The notes beneath the pieces are model-generated. The model searched no databases. It was not told the DNA's origin and saw only the letters and a program-made list of their open reading frames with translations. A stretch of DNA of 5,436 nt from an uncultured Bacilli bacterium. GTDB lineage: Bacteria; Bacillota_I; Bacilli_A; RF39; UBA660. A program made the translations under genes and the position numbers. Each line of letters opens with the position of its first letter. Position 1 is the first letter of the stretch. Shown piece by piece: positions 1-4,134 of this stretch. The stretch is from the NCBI GenBank assembly GCA_947628125.1, contig CANQYR010000064.1, forward strand, positions 1 to 5,436, written 5' to 3'.

Positions 1-116
1 AATTTAATAATATGTCCATCTAAATACTCAATATTAAGATTAGTAGTACTAACTTTCATTTTTAGTTTATTCATAATCTCACAAGGAAAAGATAAAGTTT
101 CTATGGTCGTTTTCAT
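1..116 (-). CDS. Unrecognised protein, N-terminal 38 residues only (cut by left window edge)
   Basis: An open frame starts at ATG 116-114 on the minus strand and runs off the window without a stop. The protein begins MKTTIETLSFPCEIMNKLKM and continues for 38 visible residues, ending near YLDGHIIK. The start is supported by a consensus ribosome site, AAAGGAGG, with AGGAGG at 133-128 and an 11-base spacer, slightly longer than average. The visible part is hydrophilic, with no signal peptide or membrane segment, and I do not recognise the family. It lies downstream of the tRNA terminator, so it should have its own promoter; a candidate extended -10 box is at 154-162. That this is a real gene rests mainly on the ribosome site and the clean frame. 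Confidence 0.72.
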   Translation of the reverse strand, partial: MKTTIETLSFPCEIMNKLKMKVSTTNLNIEYLDGHIIK

Positions 117-153
117 AATAACTAATACCTCCTTTACATAATGAAAAAAGCCC

Positions 154-162
154 ATAATATCA
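154..162 (-). promoter_or_regulatory. Candidate extended -10 promoter for the left-edge gene
   Basis: On the minus strand the bases read TGA followed by TATTAT (-10 at 159-154), an extended -10 form matching 5 of 6 consensus positions. No good -35 hexamer is found 16-18 bases upstream, so recognition would rely on the extended element. The position fits a transcript starting near 147 with a short leader before the AGGAGG site. A 19-base imperfect palindrome (153-171) overlaps the box. Confidence 0.4.
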
Positions 163-190
163 AATACTATGAACTTGTTATATAAATATA

Positions 191-213
191 AAAACTCGCT
201 AGTGTGCGAGTTT
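191..213 (-). terminator. Rho-independent terminator of the tRNA unit
   Basis: The arms AAACTCGC and GCGAGTTT (192-199 and 206-213) form a perfect 8-bp stem with a 6-base loop. On the minus strand the stem runs into a U-rich stretch (positions 194 to 190 and beyond). It lies just after the CCA end of tRNA-Leu, so it most likely ends the two-tRNA transcript. On the plus strand the hairpin is followed only by AAACC, so it should act in one direction. Confidence 0.85.
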
Positions 214-222
214 AAACCTCAA

Positions 223-307
223 TGGTGCAGGTGAAGGGACTTGAACCCCCATGGATTGCTCCGCTAGATCCTAAGTCTAGTGCGTCTACCAATTTCGCCA
301 CACCTGC
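223..307 (-). tRNA. tRNA-Leu, anticodon UAG
   Basis: The minus strand folds as a class II tRNA of 85 bases. The acceptor arm is GCAGGTG (307-301) paired with CACCTGC (233-227), followed by discriminator A and an encoded CCA (225-223). The anticodon arm is CTAGA-CTTAGGA-TCTAG, giving anticodon UAG, which reads CUA and by wobble other CUN leucine codons. The long variable region and the GGCGAAATTGGTAGACGC D-arm are typical of tRNA-Leu. The T-stem, GGGGG with CCCTT, contains two G-U pairs. It lies 11 bases downstream of the second tRNA and shares its promoter and terminator. Confidence 0.96.
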
Positions 308-318
308 AAATTATATAA

Positions 319-395
319 TGGTGGACCTCGTAGGACTCGAACCTACGACCGACCGGTTATGAGCCGGTTGCTCTAACCAACTGAGCTAGAGGTCC
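319..395 (-). tRNA. tRNA with CAU anticodon, probably tRNA-Ile2 (lysidine type)
   Basis: The minus strand folds as a 77-base class I tRNA. The acceptor arm is GGACCTC with GAGGTCC, then discriminator A and encoded CCA (321-319). The anticodon arm is ACCGG-CTCATAA-CCGGT and the T-arm is CGTAGGTTCGAGTCCTACG. CAU is shared by initiator Met, elongator Met and Ile2. A standard paired first acceptor base pair (G-C) argues against initiator Met. From memory, Bacillus and Mycoplasma Ile2 tRNAs begin GGACC, with CTCATAA and GGTCGTAGG-like parts, whereas their elongator Met tRNAs begin GGCGG. I therefore favour Ile2, in which TilS converts C34 to lysidine to read AUA. Elongator Met is the alternative. 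It is the first tRNA of the unit. Confidence 0.9.
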
Positions 396-406
396 ATGAC
401 TTAATC

Positions 407-435
407 ATTGTATCATAATATTTTTTTAAAAACAA
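407..435 (-). promoter_or_regulatory. Sigma-A promoter of the tRNA unit
   Basis: The minus strand reads TTGTTT (-35, 435-430), a 17-base spacer, then TACAAT (-10, 412-407). These match 4/6 and 5/6 of consensus at the ideal spacing. The expected transcript start is near 400, five or so bases before the mature tRNA 5' end at 395. It is divergent from the promoter at 471-499. Confidence 0.75.
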
Positions 436-470
436 GGGCTAATTCTCAAAGTAAACGCAACTTTCATCAA

Positions 471-499
471 TTTACTATCAGTATTATGTGTGATATAAT
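471..499 (+). promoter_or_regulatory. Sigma-A promoter of the transglutaminase-like gene
   Basis: TTTACT (-35, 471-476), a 17-base spacer and a perfect TATAAT (494-499) preceded by TGA, an extended -10. The expected transcript start is near 506, giving a leader of about 64 bases. The leader holds a bulged hairpin (TTGGCAA with TTGTCCAA, 512-532). Because transcription starts after 499, the upstream in-frame ATG at 408 cannot be the start from this promoter. Confidence 0.75.
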
Positions 500-569
500 A
501 CCTTTAACAAATTGGCAATTAAATTTGTCCAAAAAAAATTATAATTTATTCTTTAGAAAGGAAAAGAAA

Positions 570-1166
570 ATGCTTTATTTAACCGAAAAAGATAAACTTA
601 CAATCAATAATTGCTATCATAACTTTTTACAATCATTAAAAGAAAACTTGCAAAACAAAAACTGTTTAGATTGCTATTCCATCATAATTAAATTACTAAA
701 AAATGGCCAATTTAGTTTTAACAATGAAATAAAATATTCATCATCCTTTGCCTACTTAAATTTACCTGATATGAGGCAAGGAGCCCAAGTTATGTATGGA
801 ATAGGATGCTGCCGCCATATAAATTTACTAATAAATGATATCATGCAAACCTTAGGCTTTAACTCTACTTTATTATATGTCAAAGTTGATAATACAGACA
901 CATGGCATAAAGCAACTCCCCTTACAGCTAACCATGTAGTTGTTACATTAAAAGATAATAACACTGAATATCTACTAGATGCTTATAATAACTTTGTATT
1001 TAAAATAATCGGCCATGATTTGGACCCTATAAAACTGAAAAACATAGATGATGTATTAATAAATAAATATCCCGATAATAACGTAAAAGAAATAGGTCTA
1101 GTGCTCAAAAAATATTATAAATTACAGGAACTAGGCATCGATCATAAATATGACTATGGCTATTAA
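570..1166 (+). CDS. Transglutaminase-like (papain-fold) protein, 198 residues, function unknown
   Basis: The start is ATG 570, preceded by AGAAAGGAAAAG (ribosome site about 557-562) and a promoter whose transcript begins near 506. An in-frame ATG at 408 lies upstream of that promoter and is rejected. The likely catalytic signature matches the transglutaminase-like superfamily: YGIGCCRHINLL around residues 76-87, then a helix ending in LG, then NHVVV at 121-125, then YLLDAYN at 134-140. Aligned to the family pattern (Cys, a 15-residue helix ending in LG, a strand, His, Asp), the triad would be Cys81, His122 and Asp137; Cys80 is adjacent. Members cleave or form amide bonds in peptides, or have lost activity; the substrate is unknown here. 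There is no signal peptide or membrane segment, so it is probably cytoplasmic. The spacing also recalls arylamine N-acetyltransferases, but this protein is shorter than that family. It is the only protein gene on the plus strand. The gene is well supported; the fold is inferred. Confidence 0.85.
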   Translation: MLYLTEKDKLTINNCYHNFLQSLKENLQNKNCLDCYSIIIKLLKNGQFSFNNEIKYSSSFAYLNLPDMRQGAQVMYGIGCCRHINLLINDIMQTLGFNSTLLYVKVDNTDTWHKATPLTANHVVVTLKDNNTEYLLDAYNNFVFKIIGHDLDPIKLKNIDDVLINKYPDNNVKEIGLVLKKYYKLQELGIDHKYDYGY

Positions 1167-1169
1167 AAA

Positions 1170-1474
1170 AGTTTTCTAATCAATCTTGGGTGTAGATCAT
1201 TTTCTAAAGTCTCTGGTAAAGTCATTTTTAAATGTCCTTGCTTAAACCATTAAATATCCCAATATATTAAAAATCGCTAAAAAAGAAAACGAAATAATTT
1301 TAACATTTACTAAAGATGATACTAAATAAACCTTTTTATTGCACAACAATAAACATCCGTCAATCTGGTTCAAGAATATATGAATTTTCCTTGCCATTTA
1401 AAACCTTTTTCCAACAATTACAAACCCTTGAAGAAAAAAAAGAACATGTTAAAAGTTTAAAATTACAAAAATAA
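1170..1474 (+). pseudogene. Possible decayed coding region, plus strand, in three successive frames
   Basis: No intact gene lies in the 320 bases between the two flanking genes. Three coding-like pieces follow one another on the plus strand. 1170-1250 continues the frame of the preceding gene past its stop (a piece containing SGKVIFKCPCLNH). 1246-1326 contains YPNILKIAKKENEIILTF. 1316-1474 could be a 52-residue ORF containing RQSGSRIYEFSLPFKTFFQQ and ending LKLQK then TAA. Each piece is one frame further on, as expected of a gene broken by small indels. The last piece has the most protein-like composition, but its ATG has no ribosome site. The pieces resemble nothing I recognise, and short open stretches in AT-rich DNA can arise by chance. 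Confidence 0.3.
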
Positions 1475-1496
1475 AAAAAGACATTTTTATCTTTTT
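1475..1496. terminator. Weak A/U-rich hairpin between convergent units
   Basis: AAAAAGA (1475-1481) and TCTTTTT (1490-1496) form a 7-bp stem, nearly all A-T pairs, around an 8-base loop. The minus strand continues into a T-rich run, so it could end transcription of the triple-repeat gene, and perhaps the plus-strand unit too. It overlaps the last codons of the minus-strand gene and has little thermodynamic support. Confidence 0.25.
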
Positions 1497-2518
1497 CTAC
1501 CATTTTGCCCAATTTCATTTCTTATTTGCTCTAACTTATCAAAATAAGAAAAATCATAAGCCCCTGCTTCAAGAAGCCTTTCTTTATCTTTCATTAACCT
1601 ATCAATAACTATTGGAGCTTTATAAACAAACATAGGATGATCAAATCCCGTAAGATCTTTATATCTAGCATTTAACTTCGCTGCCATCACTGGTTCATTA
1701 AAAGCATGATACGCCACCCCATCAATTAATACAGAACTACCATCAAAATAGTTTAATAATGAAGCTATATCCTCTAAACTTGCCATTTCTAAATGCTGCA
1801 TTATTGCATTAATCCTATATAAAACATGATTGTGATTGCCTATTTCAATTGCATTATTTTTTAACTGCATATAAACCGATGGATTATCTCCAAACCTTAT
1901 CCCATCGCCTCTTTTAATATGCTCTTTTAAAATCTTTGCCTGCTCTTTAATAAAAGTAGGATGATCAAATCCCGTAAGATCTTTATATCTAGCATTTAAA
2001 CAAGCAGCCTCTAAAACATTAAGACTAAAATGATGCTGCATGCCATTAATTAAAACAGAATCTTGACCATAATGATCTAAAATATCTTTAACATCCGCTA
2101 AAGTAGCCTTATCCATATCAAATTTTATTTTCTCATACTTATTTATATAACTATCTTTTTCACTAGTAAGAATGCTAATACCTAATCCCTTACCCGTTAA
2201 ATTATTTTTAAGCCTTTGATATATAGATGGTTTACCATCAATACTAATACCATCCCCTGATTTTATTATTTCATCCAAAACTTTTGCTTGCTCTTTAATA
2301 AAAGTAGGATGATCAAACCCTGTATACTCTTTATATTTAGCATTTAAACAAGCAGCCTCAAGGGGACTAATATAAAAATTATAATTAACCCCATCTATCA
2401 TGACAAAGCCTTGATTATAATGATCTAGTATATCATTAACATCATTTAAACTAGCCTTATCCATATCATACCTTATCTCCTGAAGCTTCCTATAAAAATT
2501 TTTTTCATTACTACTCAT
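1487..2518 (-). CDS. Triple-repeat protein of unknown function, 343 residues
   Basis: I do not recognise the family. The protein consists of three homologous units of about 95 residues. They share an ASL/ATLxD helix start, an I(D/N)G turn, the core LNA(K/R)YK(D/E)xTGFDHP, and in units 1 and 2 the tail FIKEQAK(V/I)L. Counting from the start used here, TGFDHP lies at residues 66, 182 and 290. A short end piece (YFDKLEQIRNEI, about 325-336) resembles the first helix of a fourth unit. It has no signal peptide, membrane segment or cysteine-rich site, so it is likely cytoplasmic; the repeats suggest a binding or scaffold role, but that is inference. The start is ATG 2518, seven bases after GGTGG (2530-2526). 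The longer frame from ATG 2533 is rejected because the promoter (2538-2566) would start transcription at about 2531. Confidence 0.85.
   Translation of the reverse strand: MSSNEKNFYRKLQEIRYDMDKASLNDVNDILDHYNQGFVMIDGVNYNFYISPLEAACLNAKYKEYTGFDHPTFIKEQAKVLDEIIKSGDGISIDGKPSIYQRLKNNLTGKGLGISILTSEKDSYINKYEKIKFDMDKATLADVKDILDHYGQDSVLINGMQHHFSLNVLEAACLNARYKDLTGFDHPTFIKEQAKILKEHIKRGDGIRFGDNPSVYMQLKNNAIEIGNHNHVLYRINAIMQHLEMASLEDIASLLNYFDGSSVLIDGVAYHAFNEPVMAAKLNARYKDLTGFDHPMFVYKAPIVIDRLMKDKERLLEAGAYDFSYFDKLEQIRNEIGQNGRKR
1574..1813 (-). repeat. Repeat unit 3 of the triple-repeat protein, divergent
   Basis: Encodes about 80 residues from INAIMQHLEMASLED to the LMKDKERL region. The core LNARYKDLTGFDHP is intact, but the EAAC motif is changed to MAAK, FIKEQAK to FVYKAPI, and the GDG...LKNN tail is replaced. 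It is the most diverged unit outside the core. Confidence 0.8.
1853..2137 (-). repeat. Repeat unit 2 of the triple-repeat protein
   Basis: Encodes about 95 residues from YEKIKFDMDKATLAD to VYMQLKNN. It is closest to unit 1 over most of its length (EAACLNA, FIKEQAK, GDGI, LKNN), but in the LNARYKDLTGFDHP core it is closest to unit 3, with a 43-base identical stretch (1957-1999 against 1633-1675). Confidence 0.85.
2201..2485 (-). repeat. Repeat unit 1 of the triple-repeat protein
   Basis: Encodes about 95 residues running from LQEIRYDMDKASLND to IYQRLKNN. Unit 1 has EAACLNAKYKEYTGFDHP and FIKEQAKVL. It shares a 29-base identical stretch (2289-2317) with unit 2 at 1941-1969, in register (348 bases apart, 116 codons). 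Confidence 0.85.
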
Positions 2519-2537
2519 AATAATACCACCCATATAA

Positions 2538-2566
2538 ATTATAACAAATAATATAGTTTATGTAAA
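2538..2566 (-). promoter_or_regulatory. Sigma-A promoter of the triple-repeat gene
   Basis: On the minus strand TTTACA (-35, 2566-2561) and a perfect TATAAT (-10, 2543-2538) are separated by 17 bases, and the -10 is preceded by TGT (extended -10). The element fills the 37-base gap after the previous gene's stop at 2571. The expected start of transcription, near 2531, leaves a leader of about 13 bases carrying GGGTGG. Confidence 0.85.
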
Positions 2567-2570
2567 AAAC

Positions 2571-3137
2571 TTATTTAAGTTTCCTTGATAAAACCTGTGT
2601 TTTATCTTTTGCTAAAGCCAAAAAACGACTAGTTAAATCTTCGCTATCCTTTTGATTAACATGCGCACTTTCATACTCATAAATCTTACTTTGATCATCA
2701 ACATCTAGTAAAACCATCTTTTGCCTCAACTGTAGTTCTTCTTCTGGCGTAAAAAATCTTACCCGCGCATTTAAATCATCATAATAATTAGCCAAATTAT
2801 CAAAACAAATAATTTGATTTCTTCTTAAGTCCACAAATTCCATATTAGCTATATCATATACCATATCATTAATCATCGTTAAAATACCCATATGTCTTAT
2901 CCTTGCTATGCTATAAATAATTTTCATTGCCTCTTTAGGTAATCCCTTAGCTTGAAAACAATTAGCTAAATCATCTATATCTTCCTTTGAAGCATCAGTA
3001 TAAACAACCTTGCTATTAACTATCTTTTCATACTCCTCATCCGTTAAAAGATTACCCCTATTTTCGATAATTACCAAGTAAAAATCATTAAGAGATTTTC
3101 CTAAAAGCATTTCATTAAGCCCCTCTTTTAAATACAT
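2571..3137 (-). CDS. Unrecognised soluble protein, 188 residues
   Basis: The start is ATG 3137 (MYLKEGLNEMLLGKSLNDFY), seven bases after a consensus AGGAGG (3150-3145). An ATG eight codons upstream (3161) is rejected because it lies in the -10 box at 3160-3165. The protein appears mostly helical and highly charged, with an acidic N-terminal third (LLTDEEYEKIV, SKEDIDDLANCF), a central stretch IYSIARIRHMGILTMINDMVYD, and a Lys/Arg-rich end (AKDKTQVLSRKLK). It has no signal peptide, membrane helix or recognisable catalytic motif, and I cannot name a family. It has its own promoter, and no clear terminator follows its stop at 2571, so some read-through into the triple-repeat gene is possible. 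Confidence 0.85.
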   Translation of the reverse strand: MYLKEGLNEMLLGKSLNDFYLVIIENRGNLLTDEEYEKIVNSKVVYTDASKEDIDDLANCFQAKGLPKEAMKIIYSIARIRHMGILTMINDMVYDIANMEFVDLRRNQIICFDNLANYYDDLNARVRFFTPEEELQLRQKMVLLDVDDQSKIYEYESAHVNQKDSEDLTSRFLALAKDKTQVLSRKLK

Positions 3138-3159
3138 ATAAAAACCTCCTACCATTAAC

Positions 3160-3168
3160 ATTATAACA
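3160..3168 (-). promoter_or_regulatory. Extended -10 promoter of the 188-residue gene
   Basis: The minus strand reads TGT followed by a perfect TATAAT (3165-3160). The hexamer 17 bases upstream is only TTTTTT, so the -35 is weak and the extended -10 probably carries recognition. The expected transcript start near 3153 sits just before AGGAGG, leaving a leader of about 16 bases, as in the triple-repeat gene. Confidence 0.65.
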
Positions 3169-3177
3169 TATTAAAAT

Positions 3178-3555
3178 TTATAAAAAAAGATTACCATCAA
3201 AATCATTACTATTAACCTCAATAAAAATATTTAATAAACCCCCAATTAAAAATAAAGAAGCCGCGAATAAATTAATTTTACTAAAAAACAGCTCCGATAC
3301 TTTCTTATTTTTCAAACTACTTTTATACTTCTTATAACTAAGCAAAACAAAATATAAATAAACCAAAAAAGAAATACCAAGTAAAAATATATTTATCCCC
3401 TTATAAGTTTTATAAGAAGATGTTTTCTTACTTACTACCCAATCTTTCTCATACTTATCCGAAACAATAGCCATAATGGAAACAAAAATAAAAATAATCC
3501 AAATAAAATCTTCCACCTTAAGTTCCTTTAATTGTTCTCTAACATCATCCATCAT
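3178..3555 (-). CDS. Small three-helix membrane protein of unknown function, about 125 residues
   Basis: Three hydrophobic segments are visible, counted from ATG 3555: about 17-32 (FIWIIFIFVSIMAIV), 53-73 (INIFLLGISFLVYLYFVLL) and 94-113 (INLFAASLFLIGGLLNIFI). The loop between helices 2 and 3 is strongly basic (KKYKSSLKNKK) and the C-terminus is acidic (NSNDFDGNLFL). This suggests N-terminus inside and C-terminus outside, as an inference. No family is recognised. The start is uncertain. ATG 3555/3552 gives MDDVREQLKELK as a plausible N-terminus but has no ribosome site. GTG 3516, 13 codons further in, has AAAGGA seven bases upstream (3529-3524) and fits a transcript starting near 3537, which would give 112 residues. 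All three helices are kept either way. Confidence 0.78.
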   Translation of the reverse strand: MMDDVREQLKELKVEDFIWIIFIFVSIMAIVSDKYEKDWVVSKKTSSYKTYKGINIFLLGISFLVYLYFVLLSYKKYKSSLKNKKVSELFFSKINLFAASLFLIGGLLNIFIEVNSNDFDGNLFL

Positions 3556-3571
3556 CAAAATCTTATGTCAA
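3544..3571 (-). promoter_or_regulatory. Candidate promoter of the membrane-protein gene
   Basis: On the minus strand a perfect TTGACA (-35, 3571-3566) is followed after 16 bases by GATGAT (3549-3544), a 4/6 match to the -10. The first two bases of the -35 overlap the T-tract of the preceding terminator. If used, transcription would start near 3537, downstream of the ATG at 3555, and would favour GTG 3516 as the start codon. The weak -10 keeps this tentative. Confidence 0.45.
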
Positions 3572-3596
3572 AAAAACAAGATAATTACTTATCTTG
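3570..3596 (-). terminator. Rho-independent terminator of the 139-residue gene
   Basis: On the minus strand CAAGATAA-GTAA-TTATCTTG (3596-3577) forms a perfect 8-bp stem with a 4-base loop, followed by seven T residues (3576-3570). The TAA stop codon of the gene (3587-3585) starts in the loop, so the stem's 5' arm is coding sequence for the last residues (LQDK). It is the only strong terminator inside the orphan-gene cluster. Confidence 0.88.
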
Positions 3597-4004
3597 CAAC
3601 ATATTTAATAAATCAATCTTAAAAATGTCTTTAGAAGCATTAGACTTACTTATCATAATACCCTTATACGTAGTAAGCTCAGACTTATGACCCTCTAACA
3701 AAATTTCCTTTGGTAAAATCTCATTTAACATAACTGTTTCTTCATTTTTATAAACCGTATAAATTAACTTAACCTTACCATGTACCTGCGCAAACATCGG
3801 ATCACTTGGTAACTCAAGCTCATAAGTTTTAGTATTAGCCTTCTTATTTTGACTAATTAATTCCCCTAAAAACTTACCATTACGAAGTGAAGGATAATAT
3901 TCAAAATTAAGTTTCTTAAAAGCAAGCATATTATACTTCTTTAAAGCTCTTTCTAACTTCCTAAATTCATTTTCATTCACATAGTCTAAAACAAAGTTTT
4001 TCAT
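3585..4004 (-). CDS. Unrecognised soluble protein, 139 residues
   Basis: The start is ATG 4004 (MKNFVLDYVNENEFRKLERA), nine bases after TAGGGGG (4020-4014), a ribosome site with one change from AGGAGG. The longer frame opening at 4055 is rejected because the P2 promoter (4038-4066) lies inside it. The N-terminal third is charged and helical (ENEFRKLERALKKYNMLAFKKL). The middle and end look like alternating strands (TYELELPSDP, VHGKVKLIYTVYKN, ELTTYKGIMISK), perhaps a small beta-rich domain. It has no signal peptide, membrane helix or catalytic motif that I can identify, and no family is recognised. Two tandem promoters precede it, one of full consensus, and a strong terminator overlaps its stop, so it looks like a highly transcribed single-gene unit. 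Confidence 0.85.
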   Translation of the reverse strand: MKNFVLDYVNENEFRKLERALKKYNMLAFKKLNFEYYPSLRNGKFLGELISQNKKANTKTYELELPSDPMFAQVHGKVKLIYTVYKNEETVMLNEILPKEILLEGHKSELTTYKGIMISKSNASKDIFKIDLLNMLQDK

Positions 4005-4037
4005 AAAAACATACCCCCTAAACCCTGTGTAAATAGG

Positions 4038-4066
4038 ATTATAGCACAATAACAAATAAAAGTCAA
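4038..4066 (-). promoter_or_regulatory. Proximal promoter P2 of the 139-residue gene
   Basis: On the minus strand TTGACT (-35, 4066-4061) and a perfect TATAAT (-10, 4043-4038) are separated by 17 bases, with TGC before the -10 (extended form). This matches 11 of 12 consensus bases. The expected transcript start near 4031 gives a leader of about 27 bases. Confidence 0.85.
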
Positions 4067-4098
4067 ATTATAGCTAGCATCACCCTATTACGTGTATG

Positions 4099-4127
4099 AT
4101 TATACCACATTTTAGCACTTTTGTCAA
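4099..4127 (-). promoter_or_regulatory. Distal promoter P1 of the 139-residue gene, full consensus
   Basis: On the minus strand TTGACA (-35, 4127-4122) and TATAAT (-10, 4104-4099) are separated by exactly 17 bases, with TGG before the -10. All 12 consensus positions match. It begins eight bases after the valS stop and would give a leader of about 88 bases that includes the whole of P2. Confidence 0.88.
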
Positions 4128-4134
4128 ACAACTG

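Noticed and set aside
512..545. Second promoter, TTGGCA with TATAAT, upstream of the 570 gene
   Set aside because: The two hexamers are 22 bases apart, too far for a sigma-A promoter. The upstream pair at 471-499 has ideal spacing.
408..569. N-terminal extension of the transglutaminase-like protein from ATG 408
   Set aside because: It overlaps the tRNA promoter and runs through the gene's own promoter (471-499). There is no ribosome site at 408, while ATG 570 has one.
752..964. 70-codon minus-strand open frame
   Set aside because: It is a shadow of the plus-strand transglutaminase-like gene, with no ribosome site or promoter of its own.
1574..2485. Direct repeats as a CRISPR-like or intergenic array
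   Set aside because: The repeats are in frame, 116 and 108 codons apart, inside one open reading frame and conserved at protein level, so they are protein domain repeats.
4067..4072. Third TATAAT upstream of the 139-residue gene
   Set aside because: No -35-like hexamer lies 16-18 bases upstream; P1 and P2 explain the region better.
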